Assembly (NCBI GenBank): GCA_900557355.1
Contig: USSR01000036.1
Location: forward strand, 1 to 20,247
Direction of reading: 5' to 3'
Source: an uncultured Bacteroides sp.
Lineage (GTDB): Bacteria > Bacteroidota > Bacteroidia > Bacteroidales > Bacteroidaceae
Length of the DNA: 20,247 nt
A program made the translations under genes and the position numbers. Positions 6,201-14,135 of this stretch are shown in pieces; the first letter of the stretch is position 1, and every line of letters begins with the position of its first letter. Below the pieces are notes generated by a model. It did no database searches and had not been told where the DNA came from. It saw only the letters and a program-made list of their open reading frames with translations.

Positions 6201-7631
6201 ATGAAATACAGCATACTTCATATTTCGGATATTCATAAAGCCCCCGGGGTTGAGTATGCCTCTCTATTTCAATCTATGAGAAGAGATTTTGAATACTATA
6301 CTGAAAACGAATGTATTTTAGCACCTTCTTTTGTGGTTGTAAGTGGTGATCTTATTCAAGGGGCATATACCGATGATGAAATTCGACAACAATATGATAA
6401 TGTGGCATTATTCCTATCAGACATTTGTCATTTCTTTTTAAAAGGAGATAGAAAGAGGCTTATTATAGTTCCTGGTAATCACGATGTGAACCGAAATACA
6501 ACTATGGCAAGTATGATACCAGCAACCAAAAAGTATGAATGTTGTCTACATTCATTCTTTTCTGGAGCAACGGACTTACGTTGGAATTGGAAAGACTGCC
6601 AATTCTATGAAATTATGGATTCCGCTATCTATAATAGTCGTTTTAGCCAATTTGTTGAATTCTACAATAAATTCTATGATGGGATTAGACAATATCCTAA
6701 CAATCCAGAAGAAAAGGCATTTGTTGTTATTGATAATACTTATGAAATTTGTTTTTCTTGTTTCAATAGTTGTCATCGTCTTGACCATCTTTGCGACACG
6801 GGAAGTATAACAGAAGAAGCTTTAAATTCCGTGTGTAAAGAACTGACAGATAGTTACAATGCAGGGTATTTAAATATTGCTGTATGGCATCATCATTTCT
6901 ATGGTAGACCTATGGAAACAAATTATATAGATCGGGCCTTTTTGAACAACCTGCTTAGTTGTAATATCCAAATGGGGTTATATGGGCATCAACATTATAC
7001 ACAAGTTGCTGAAGAATACTCAGATTTGCTTTTACAAAAAGATAAATTAACCCAAAGATTATTATTAATCAGTTCAGGCACATTATTTGGGGGTGAAAAA
7101 GTCCTTTCTGCTAATTGTCGCAGACAATACAATATCATAGAAATAGAAAAGGGAAATGGGTATGCAGCTGTTGACATAAACATACGTGAAGATTTTAATC
7201 CCAATCGTAATAACAAGATTCCTCATTGGCGCTTGAAACCCCTTTCTAATTCTACCAATAAGATACATTATGATATCAGGCTTAGGGAACTGTCAATTAA
7301 CGACATTCTATTAAAAATAGATAGAGAATGTAAAATTAGTGGTGATTTTCATCAAGCATGTGAAGCCATTAAACTGTTACAACAGAAAACTGGTAAGGAT
7401 TTTGAGCCCATTTTTAAATTATATTTAAAGGAAGTGAAAGACTATGACTACGTTTTTAAGAACGTAGGTAAAGTCACAAGTATAGAAGATGCTGTTTTGA
7501 AAATAGTCGCAGCACAACAAGCCGGTAATTCTGATTATATTCAGGAAATTATTGCTGATAGAGATATTTATAAATTAAATGACTCGAATGTCAATTCACT
7601 TCTAACTACCTTAAAAAATAGTAATATATGA
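6201..7631 (+). CDS. Calcineurin-like metallophosphoesterase, first gene of two-gene module
   Basis: A 476-aa soluble protein. Residues 1-270 form a calcineurin-type phosphoesterase domain with every metal-binding motif: D10-x-H12 (HISDIH), D50 (VVSGDL), G92-N-H-D95 (VPGNHDVN), H230-H-H (AVWHHHF) and G262-H-Q-H265 (LYGHQH). A dinuclear metal-dependent phosphomono- or phosphodiesterase, possibly a nuclease or nucleotide hydrolase, is therefore expected; the substrate is unknown. Residues of about 340-476 form a helical C-terminal extension that I do not recognise and that could bind the partner. The stop overlaps the start of the HSP90-like gene by 4 nt (ATGA), so the two are translationally coupled. 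The ATG follows the promoter closely. Compared with stand-alone Icc/CpdA-type enzymes (about 250-280 aa), the protein is long because of this extension. Confidence 0.9.
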   Translation: MKYSILHISDIHKAPGVEYASLFQSMRRDFEYYTENECILAPSFVVVSGDLIQGAYTDDEIRQQYDNVALFLSDICHFFLKGDRKRLIIVPGNHDVNRNTTMASMIPATKKYECCLHSFFSGATDLRWNWKDCQFYEIMDSAIYNSRFSQFVEFYNKFYDGIRQYPNNPEEKAFVVIDNTYEICFSCFNSCHRLDHLCDTGSITEEALNSVCKELTDSYNAGYLNIAVWHHHFYGRPMETNYIDRAFLNNLLSCNIQMGLYGHQHYTQVAEEYSDLLLQKDKLTQRLLLISSGTLFGGEKVLSANCRRQYNIIEIEKGNGYAAVDINIREDFNPNRNNKIPHWRLKPLSNSTNKIHYDIRLRELSINDILLKIDRECKISGDFHQACEAIKLLQQKTGKDFEPIFKLYLKEVKDYDYVFKNVGKVTSIEDAVLKIVAAQQAGNSDYIQEIIADRDIYKLNDSNVNSLLTTLKNSNI

Positions 7632-9937
7632 GCGATACGATGTATGTTTCTATGGAATTCGATGCTAAGCAGATGATTCGTTTGCTTGGTAATGATTTAT
7701 ATGATTCCCCTTTAGCAATGTTAAGAGAAAATGTGCAGAATGCATACGATGCTATTTTGGAAAGGAAATTGATAGATTCTGACTTTGAACCGTATATAAA
7801 AATAAATATTACCAACGAGCAAATAGTTATTGAGGATAATGGTATAGGTATGAATAAGGACATATTAGCAAATAACTATTGGAAAGCGGGTAATAGTGGG
7901 AAAAATAATCCCCAGTCTATAGCTGCTGGTGTAGTAGGGCATTTTGGAATAGGTGCATTAGCAAATTTTGGAGTGTGTACTAAGCTTGAAATTCAAACAC
8001 ATAGATACGGAGAAAAAACTGCTTACACATCAGAAGCTCAAAGGGAAAAAATTAACATTAAAAATTCCATACCGGTAACTCCAATAGAAAATCAGTCGAT
8101 TCCTTATGGTACTTGTATAACAGTGACACTTGATCAGCCTGGTTCAATTAGCGTTATTAACGCAATTAATTACTTGCGCCAATATATCGAATACATAGAA
8201 ATACCTGTAACCATTAACGGACAAAAATTCCCTCAAAAAAAGATTGATTTTGTAAAAAAAATCACAGCAAAGGAGGTAACAGATTCTCGGTTGTCATATA
8301 AGTTAGATATAGGATATAATAATCAATTTCCTTTATCTGTAGATATTGTAATTTATGACATAGCAATACAAGGTAGTCCAATAAATGGCTATTTGTATCT
8401 AAATACACGGGATAAGGGAATTTTAGGTCTTAGAAACGGTTTTGGACTAGCGAGTATAAACGTACCATCTATTTATGAATTCGGAGGTATTGTTAATTTG
8501 GATAATCTTGTCCCTACAGCAGGGCGTGAGGCTGTTAGCCGTGAATCAGTAAGTCTCGTCACTTCGATAGTTCAGTCTGTAGAAAGTTCATGGACATCTG
8601 TTATTGCGAAAGATCCAATTTGTGATAACTATCGTAATTTTTTGCAATATCTATATAGTCATTTTAATATGGCGCAAGCTTCGCACATTAATATAAAATA
8701 TGCGAATGAAGATAAATACATTAGACTTGGTAATATAACAAGCCTAAATGCATCTGAATTCAAATATGCAGACGGTGTAGATTCTACGGTACTTGCTAAG
8801 TTTAAAAACTCGGAAAATAATGTCTTGTCCATTTCTGATAGTACCTACAGAAAAAGAATACAGCGAAACTATTTAGAGAAAATAGGTGTAAAATCAATAC
8901 CAAACAACATCCAAGTAATTAGGGAGTATGAAAGCAAAGAACTAACAATTGATCAATTCTTTATTGTTAACGAATTACGAAGTATTATTGAAGAAGATTA
9001 CTATGTTAAGGATTTTGATGTGAAGTTTGCTGATATCTCCCATATGCTTAATGTCTTTGTTACTCATGATCTTAACAAGGGGATTTTTTGCATATACATT
9101 TCTCCAAATAATAGTGATATTCAAAGGCTTATATCAATAAGAAATGACAATTATCGTCTATTTACTCCATTAGCAAAAGATTTTGTGCGAGTTGTACTTT
9201 ATCAGCAATTTTCAGCTTTTATACCCAAGGGAGTAAAAGAACGTACAGATTATATTTCTCGGGTTCTTCATAACACAAAAGATGAGTATATTATTCCTTA
9301 TGAAATGACTGGTACAATGGATGAGATGATTGGGAAATTAAGAGCTGATGAGATTACGCCAGAAGAATTTGTGAAGTTTGCTAAAGCTGAACGGAATAAG
9401 CATCAGCAAACAATCAATCAATCTCAAGTTGGTGATGTGTCAGAGGTCATTACAAATATTAGTAACAATACATTGAATGTATCGGAGGATGCTATTAAAA
9501 ATGCAAACAATGAAGATATAATGCCAATGCCATCTATTTTGTGCCTAGATGTAGAAACAAAACTTCGTATTCTTAAAACAGATGTTATAACGCCAGTTCT
9601 ACAGAATAATAAAATGTTTATGGCATTGACAGATAAAATGGTAAACCAGAAAAGAATATTCTTTTCTAACCCTCATACAACAAGGATACTTTGGAGTATG
9701 CACCGCCTTATTTACATTTTCACAGATGCAATGGGGAAAAATACTCTTTATTATGATTTAGAATTGACACGTAAGATTCCTGATTCTACAGGCGGGAAAA
9801 GTATACGCTCTGCCACGATTTTAACAAAAGATAAGATTTTTGTTCCAATTGTACCTGAGCTTTATACTTATTTCAATCTTAATGTTGATGAAAAGTTGAA
9901 ATTCTTTGTTCATTTTGATGAGATAGAGAACTCGTAA
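7628..9937 (+). CDS. HSP90/GHKL-type ATPase, second gene of two-gene module
   Basis: A 769-aa protein. The N-terminal 200 residues are a GHKL ATP-binding fold: N-box E34-x3-N38 (LRENVQNAYDA), G1 box D70-N-G-I-G-M75, G2/lid G104-H-F-G-I-G-A110, and a downstream YGTCITVTL strand at about 160-168. Residues of about 200-330 resemble the HSP90/HtpG middle domain, including GGIVNLDNLVPTAGREAVSR, where R300/R305 occupy the position of the conserved SRE-type ATP-contacting arginine. The C-terminal 430 residues are not recognised and have no membrane segment. ATP-driven clamp opening and closing is expected. It overlaps the phosphoesterase gene by 4 nt. It is too divergent and too long to be the housekeeping HtpG (about 620-680 aa in this phylum), and the C-terminal half lacks recognisable HtpG sequence. 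A role as sensor or regulator of the phosphoesterase is my inference. Confidence 0.87.
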   Translation: MSDTMYVSMEFDAKQMIRLLGNDLYDSPLAMLRENVQNAYDAILERKLIDSDFEPYIKINITNEQIVIEDNGIGMNKDILANNYWKAGNSGKNNPQSIAAGVVGHFGIGALANFGVCTKLEIQTHRYGEKTAYTSEAQREKINIKNSIPVTPIENQSIPYGTCITVTLDQPGSISVINAINYLRQYIEYIEIPVTINGQKFPQKKIDFVKKITAKEVTDSRLSYKLDIGYNNQFPLSVDIVIYDIAIQGSPINGYLYLNTRDKGILGLRNGFGLASINVPSIYEFGGIVNLDNLVPTAGREAVSRESVSLVTSIVQSVESSWTSVIAKDPICDNYRNFLQYLYSHFNMAQASHINIKYANEDKYIRLGNITSLNASEFKYADGVDSTVLAKFKNSENNVLSISDSTYRKRIQRNYLEKIGVKSIPNNIQVIREYESKELTIDQFFIVNELRSIIEEDYYVKDFDVKFADISHMLNVFVTHDLNKGIFCIYISPNNSDIQRLISIRNDNYRLFTPLAKDFVRVVLYQQFSAFIPKGVKERTDYISRVLHNTKDEYIIPYEMTGTMDEMIGKLRADEITPEEFVKFAKAERNKHQQTINQSQVGDVSEVITNISNNTLNVSEDAIKNANNEDIMPMPSILCLDVETKLRILKTDVITPVLQNNKMFMALTDKMVNQKRIFFSNPHTTRILWSMHRLIYIFTDAMGKNTLYYDLELTRKIPDSTGGKSIRSATILTKDKIFVPIVPELYTYFNLNVDEKLKFFVHFDEIENS

Positions 9938-10267
9938 AATACAAAAAGCAGAAGAATACTAATCTTTAAAATATCAACGTTATATAGTAGATAAGAAATA
10001 TGTAATAATGACAATGAATGGTTTAATAGCATTTCTTAAATGCTGTATATTTGTCACGTGAGAATACCTCTCGTAGCTAATTATAGTATTATGTATAAAT
10101 GCGATATAGTTATAAAGAGGAGATATAAACTTTTATTTTCTAAAAAGATTCGAACACATTGGGATTATATTTAAAAATATTATCTTTGCCATCAGAATAG
10201 TGTTCTTTTGATTTAATGCAAAAAAAGACAGAATATAGAACTTCGCTCGTTTCTAAATCGTTACCAA
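9938..10267. other. Non-coding gap after the module, with a hairpin cluster
   Basis: 330 bp. A hairpin AGCATTT-CTT-AAATGCT (10028-10044) is enclosed by TGACAA/TTGTCA (10009-10014 and 10051-10056). A small GAGA/TCTC hairpin follows near 10060-10072. There is no T-run, so this is not a classic intrinsic terminator, but it is the only structure available to end the operon. A promoter and a short open frame occupy the right end. Confidence 0.45.
10159..10188 (+). promoter_or_regulatory. Orphan Bacteroidetes promoter
   Basis: TTG at 10159-10161, a spacer of 19 nt and a perfect -7 box TATCTTTG at 10181-10188. It is one of the best promoters in the window, yet it leads only to a 37-codon frame that runs into the 3' end of the oppositely oriented integrase. 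Confidence 0.65.
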
Positions 10268-10329
10268 TCAAGAAACAAATCGTTGCAAACTATTCAATTT
10301 CAACGATAAAGGCAATCCGCAATGCCTAG
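10216..10329 (+). pseudogene. Short open frame, probably the 5' stump of a lost gene
   Basis: The ATG at 10216 begins 28 nt after the -7 box and encodes 37 residues (MQKKTEYRTSLVSKSLPIKK and so on), ending at a TAG inside the integrase sequence. The last few codons appear to be antisense integrase DNA, so the original gene probably continued beyond a junction near 10320. The sequence is lysine/serine-rich and matches no family I know. A genuine 37-aa peptide gene is possible but less likely. Confidence 0.4.
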
Positions 10330-11269
10330 CAAGGTGGAAAGTAATGTGCTTAATGATTCCTGCCGAGTCCAGCCATTTTGAGACATGTAGATTCAGTATG
10401 CTTATTGTCAAGGATTGAAATACTATCCCTTCTTCTTTTCTTTTACCCAAAATATCCAATGCCGGTTTTGATAAAGGCAATTGGATTAAAACACCGGTCT
10501 TGCTACACTGTATCTCTATGAATGTCTTGTGCGATCTCTTTACAATGTTTTCCCATCGTAAGTCAAGAATGTCACTCCGCCGCAATCCTGTAAAGATGCT
10601 GAACAGACAAGCTTTAGGCAATTCCGGATATGGCGGATAAGGTGTCTGGCGTAGAATATCGACTTCATCATTGGACAAATACTCTTTGAGGATATCATGA
10701 TTCCACACAATGGGTTTTATTATCTCAGTATAATCATGGCTGATTATTTTGTCTTCATAGGCCAATCTCACCATTTTCAGGAATACATTGAAGTATGCAC
10801 TTGCAGTATTGTGTGATATCTTTTTTGAACTGGTCAGGTGCTTATCTCTAAGGATATACAGTCTGTACTTTTCGCAAAGACTGAAACTAAGGTCTCTGAA
10901 GGAACACTTCTTCTCACAGAATTCTTCAAAATGGAGCCGGGCACAGATATATTTCTGACTGTGATAGTCTCCGTTTTCATGAAAATACTCAAGAAAGTCT
11001 CCATCCAGATTGTCTTTTGCCAGAAAACTGAAATCCCGTCGTACCAACTGAATGTAACGCTCGCACTTGATGTTTTCTGCCACTTCTTCAACCGTTTGGT
11101 TGTATTTCTTTTGGGCAGTATTGGCAGGATTGACATAAATATCCAAATTCAGAAATTCATATTGGGTTTCTTTCCCCCTTACATCTTTGATGGGTGGGTT
11201 GAACTGAAGATAAATGGACTTTTTCTTGCCGTCAGCCTTTATTTTATAACGCAATGCAACCCTATACAT
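10268..11269 (-). pseudogene. Tyrosine recombinase/integrase, 3'-truncated
   Basis: A 333-aa frame. It has an N-terminal arm-binding domain (about 1-75), a SAM-like core-binding domain (about 90-190, YHSQKYICARLHFEEFCEKK) and a catalytic domain with R230 (FTGLRRSDILDL), K257 (CSKTG) and H312-x2-R315 (ITFHLARH). Immediately after RH the sequence becomes unrelated (CGLPLSLKLNSLQRFVS, stop). The second His/Trp and the nucleophilic Tyr (LGH...TxxYA motif) are absent from this and the other frames. Without the tyrosine it cannot cut DNA, so it is scored as broken. I chose the ATG at 11269 because GGAGGG lies 7 nt upstream and the upstream gene ends 8 nt into it; an earlier in-frame ATG is at 11302. 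The family usually has about 390-410 aa. Confidence 0.83.
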
Positions 11270-11861
11270 GACTTTCCCTCCATCTGATTTCTTGTTCAAC
11301 ATCCTTTTTACAATAATAGTCGGTATAGGCTATGCATCTCACCTTAACCATGTGTTTGGCAACAAGTGTCAGCAGTTCTTTGGCATCAATGTTGAGATGA
11401 GTAGTAATTTCATCAACAGTCAGCCACTGGGCATACCTGATTCGTTCGATGTCCCAAGCTGCTTTACAGTCAGTTTCATCAAACCTCCTATTTAAACCTA
11501 AATAGTATGATTTGATTTGATAGCGTTCAGCGAAATTTAGAATCCAAGAACGGCTCATTCCTGTATAGGCCATCAATCCTTTGAGAGAATACGAGCTTCG
11601 CCCAATTGGAGAGTGGGGCACTAACGGCAGAAACGAATACCATTTGATGAAATCCTTATTGGCTATCACTAGGTTGTTCAAACACCGTTCACTTTTAATC
11701 TTACCTGTTTGAACCAGTTTGTGGATATACTGGCGCGTATATCCTGACAATGTAGCTGCTTCGCTAATACTTAGGAAGCCTCTTGAAACTACATCTTTCC
11801 ATTCTTCCTCTTTCAACTGGATGAACGGATCATAATAATGCTTTGAGAAATTATAATTCAT
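11262..11861 (-). CDS. Multi-HTH DNA-binding protein, excisionase/MerR-like
   Basis: A 199-aa protein with what looks like three successive winged-helix HTH_17-type units: about 28-75 (FLSISEAATLSGYTRQYIHK), 90-130 (YSLKGLMAYTGMSRSWILNF) and 143-190 (WLTVDEITTHLNIDAKELLT). Such proteins act as excisionases or regulators beside integrases. It overlaps the integrase start by 8 nt and is transcribed first, so the two form one operon. A tandem three-unit arrangement could bind several adjacent sites, such as the repeats in the upstream non-coding region. Activity is uncertain because the partner integrase is broken. Confidence 0.75.
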   Translation of the reverse strand: MNYNFSKHYYDPFIQLKEEEWKDVVSRGFLSISEAATLSGYTRQYIHKLVQTGKIKSERCLNNLVIANKDFIKWYSFLPLVPHSPIGRSSYSLKGLMAYTGMSRSWILNFAERYQIKSYYLGLNRRFDETDCKAAWDIERIRYAQWLTVDEITTHLNIDAKELLTLVAKHMVKVRCIAYTDYYCKKDVEQEIRWRESHV

Positions 11862-12062
11862 ATTATATATACGGCTACTTTAGTGTAGCACCTATATAAT
11901 ATAAGGTTGTCAACAACCCCTAATTTGAGTATCAAATAGTAGCAAATCTGTTTCCTATTTCCCTTGATTTTGTCGTGATTATTTGCAAAATATACTGTAA
12001 TGTATTGATAAACAGTAAATTAAAATTTGAGGTTATTTTCTTGACTTGTTTTTGTAATATAT

Positions 12063-12125
12063 TGATAATCAATTGCTTACAGGGCGTTATTTGCCGATGC
12101 AGCATATTATGCTAATTGATTATCA
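12063..12125. repeat. 12-bp inverted repeat with internal palindrome
   Basis: TGATAATCAATT at 12063-12074 is repeated as AATTGATTATCA at 12114-12125, with 39 bp between. The perfect palindrome AGCATA-T-TATGCT sits inside at about 12101-12113. The left arm is also part of a direct repeat with 11996-12011. Confidence 0.65.
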
Positions 12126-12515
12126 GTAGTTTATGGCTTAAAAGATAGACTGCTCAAAAAATTACTTGTTTTTTCGTCAAAAATCGAAGATTTAACACTT
12201 TTCTTCGTTGCCAGTCTCAAAACAGAGGGAAAATGGGGAAAATCGCTCTCTTTCGCCTCGAAACCTCCGCTTCGCAAAGATAAGGTATATCGGGGATTAT
12301 TTCGCCGGTTCAGGCTGCAAAATGGAAGACAGATTCACAGATTTCCGGGTTGTTTTCTTGTGACCTGGTAGGAGGTGAGTATTGCTTTGCTTGGAGTTGT
12401 ATTTTGCTCAATCTTCATACTTAGATTGCTCATATTTTGCAGCCAAAAGAGAAAGTCTATAGGTCTGGTTCGGCTTGGTTTGGGCGAAGCTATCTCTTTT
12501 TCTCCCCTTTGTTAG

Positions 12516-12560
12516 CTTTACTTTAATGAACGTATATATGAATACGGAGATAAAGTAAAG
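12516..12560. repeat. Nested hairpin upstream of the iteron-like array
   Basis: CTTTACTTTA (12516-12525) pairs perfectly with TAAAGTAAAG (12551-12560). CGTAT/ATACG (12531-12535 and 12542-12546) forms an inner stem. Confidence 0.6.
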
Positions 12561-12584
12561 TTGGTTTCGATAATTTATGCTGTG

Positions 12585-12716
12585 ATTCGCTTGAAAAAAT
12601 GTTGTGTAATAGGGATGATTCGTTGGAAAAAGTGTAACTAAATTCGATTTATTCGCTTGAAAAAATGTATTTAACCTTGGTTTATTCGCTCGAAAAAGTG
12701 TAATTTTGTAGCGGAA
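12585..12716 (+). repeat. Four tandem 33-bp repeats (17-bp conserved core)
   Basis: The core ATTCGYTKGAAAAARTG occurs at 12585, 12618, 12651 and 12684, each exactly 33 bp from the last. The remaining 16 bp of each unit are poorly conserved apart from a following TGT or GTA. The last core ends directly at the -7 box TAATTTTG. A spacing of about three helical turns puts all four cores on the same DNA face, which suggests cooperative protein binding. Confidence 0.8.
12677..12708 (+). promoter_or_regulatory. Promoter of the ATPase/DUF4143 gene
   Basis: TTG at 12677-12679, a 21-nt spacer and TAATTTTG at 12701-12708, with the ATG at 12733. The fourth repeat core occupies the spacer, so a protein bound there would compete with RNA polymerase or recruit it. 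Confidence 0.55.
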
Positions 12717-12732
12717 AGAATAAGATTGCGTT

Positions 12733-14124
12733 ATGCTTAAAAGGAAAATAGAAACATATTTAGCTAATTGGAAAGAGGCCGAGGGCAGAAAGCCCCTTGT
12801 GATAAAAGGTATTCGCCAGTGCGGGAAGGCATATATTGTCCAGAAATTCGCAAGGGAGAATTATGAAAGTGTGGTCTATATGAACTTCATTCTTGAACCT
12901 GACAAGAAGTCTGCCTTTACTGGCAATATAGATGTCGATACCATCATTCTCAACCTCTCTGCTTTGATTCAAGGCAGTCGGTTCATTGAAGGGAAAACCT
13001 GCATTATCCTTGACGAGATTCAGGAATGTAAGGAAGCAAGGACAGCCTTGAAGTCATTTTATATAGACGGACGTTTTGATGTTATTGCCACAGGTTCTCT
13101 TTTAGGAGTGAAAGGCTATGGTCAAAGCAAGAAAAAGAAAGAGGATGTCGGGCAAGATTCTGTTCCTGTCGGATATGAAACCGTAATTGATATGTACCCA
13201 TTGGATTTTGAGGAATTTCTATGGGCAAACGGAATCGGTGAGGCTGTTATCGATTCTGTCAAATCATGTTTTGAGAACGAAAAGGCTGTTCCCGATGGGA
13301 TTCACAAGGCAATGATGGAGCTGCTATACAGATATGTTATTGTAGGAGGGCTGCCGGAAGTGGTGAATTGCTTCCTTGAAACCAAGAATATCGAACTCAT
13401 ATATAAGAAGCAGCGTAATCTTATTGCCGGATACGAAGAGGATATGGTTAAATATGCAGATGATGCGGACAAATCTAATATCCGTGAATGTTTTGAATCC
13501 ATTCCGAAGCAATTAGCCAAGGAGAATAAGAAATTCCAATATTCCATAGTCAAAAAGGGAGGAAGGTCTTCTCAATACATCGGTAGCATTCAATGGTTGG
13601 AGGATGCCGGAATAGTCCGTAGGTGCTATAACACGCAGATTACGGAACTGCCGTTGGAGGGCAATTCCATCAAAGATTGTTTCAAAGTGTACACTACTGA
13701 CATAGGTGTCCTTGTAGCAATGCTCGACTATGGCACTCAGGCTGATATATTGAAGGGGAATCTTCTTGGATATAAGGGAGCTATCTTTGAGAACCTCATG
13801 GCGGATTTCCTGTGTAAGTCCGGACAGAAGCTATACTATTTCCATAAGGACAGTGGGCTTGAACTGGACTTCTTGGTAAGGTTCAAAGGCGAATGCGTCA
13901 TCCTTGAAGTCAAGGCTAAGACCGGTAAGGCAAAAAGTATGGCTACCATTCTTAAAAATAAGGATGTGTATCATGTCAAGAATGCAATCAAGTTGGGGCA
14001 ATATAATGTAGGACGTGAGGGAGATATACTCACCATTCCGTTGTATATGGGATTCCTTGTCGAAGACAGGCTTTTGGGCGTTATCATGCCTGATGTTGAT
14101 GTGAGTCTGTTGACTACTATTTAA
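12733..14124 (+). CDS. AAA+ ATPase with DUF4143 / PD-(D/E)XK-like C-terminus
   Basis: A 463-aa member of the AAA_14-DUF4143 family, abundant in Bacteroidales accessory DNA and of unknown cellular role. The P-loop is at 26-33 (GIRQCGKA), Walker B at 91-95 (IILDE, then IQECKEA), and there is a GSLLG sensor segment at about 121 and a GGLPEV motif at 205-210. The C-terminal region of about 315-420 has the layout of a nuclease-like fold: E353 (IFENLMADFL), D379 (GLELDFLV) and E392-x-K394 (ILEVKA). The residue after the P-loop lysine is Ala instead of Thr/Ser, which removes the normal Mg-coordinating hydroxyl. The gene has its own promoter and repeat array and is followed after 11 nt by the next gene, so they are probably co-transcribed. 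Confidence 0.9.
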   Translation: MLKRKIETYLANWKEAEGRKPLVIKGIRQCGKAYIVQKFARENYESVVYMNFILEPDKKSAFTGNIDVDTIILNLSALIQGSRFIEGKTCIILDEIQECKEARTALKSFYIDGRFDVIATGSLLGVKGYGQSKKKKEDVGQDSVPVGYETVIDMYPLDFEEFLWANGIGEAVIDSVKSCFENEKAVPDGIHKAMMELLYRYVIVGGLPEVVNCFLETKNIELIYKKQRNLIAGYEEDMVKYADDADKSNIRECFESIPKQLAKENKKFQYSIVKKGGRSSQYIGSIQWLEDAGIVRRCYNTQITELPLEGNSIKDCFKVYTTDIGVLVAMLDYGTQADILKGNLLGYKGAIFENLMADFLCKSGQKLYYFHKDSGLELDFLVRFKGECVILEVKAKTGKAKSMATILKNKDVYHVKNAIKLGQYNVGREGDILTIPLYMGFLVEDRLLGVIMPDVDVSLLTTI

Positions 14125-14135
14125 AAATTTTGATT

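Larger units (their letters stand above)
11862..12732. other. Large repeat-rich non-coding region between divergent int and ATPase genes
   Basis: 871 bp without a supported gene. From left to right it holds a GGTTG/CAACC palindrome (11905-11918), a direct repeat TGTAATRTATTGATAA (11996-12011 and 12053-12068), and a 12-bp inverted repeat (12063-12074 and 12114-12125) enclosing AGCATA-T-TATGCT. It continues with an 11-bp inverted repeat GGCTGCAAAAT/ATTTTGCAGCC (12313-12323 and 12434-12444), a nested hairpin at 12516-12560 and the 33-bp repeat array at 12585-12716. This is the kind of site expected for attachment, transfer origin or dense regulation, but no function can be fixed from sequence alone. 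Confidence 0.6.

Noticed and set aside
10838..11287. 149-aa plus-strand frame over the integrase
   Set aside because: Antisense to conserved integrase domains; no start signals and no recognisable domain.
12585..12716. CRISPR array
   Set aside because: Only four 17-bp cores at strict 33-bp spacing with short 16-bp partly similar intervals, no cas genes, and overlap with a promoter; iteron or operator is a better reading.
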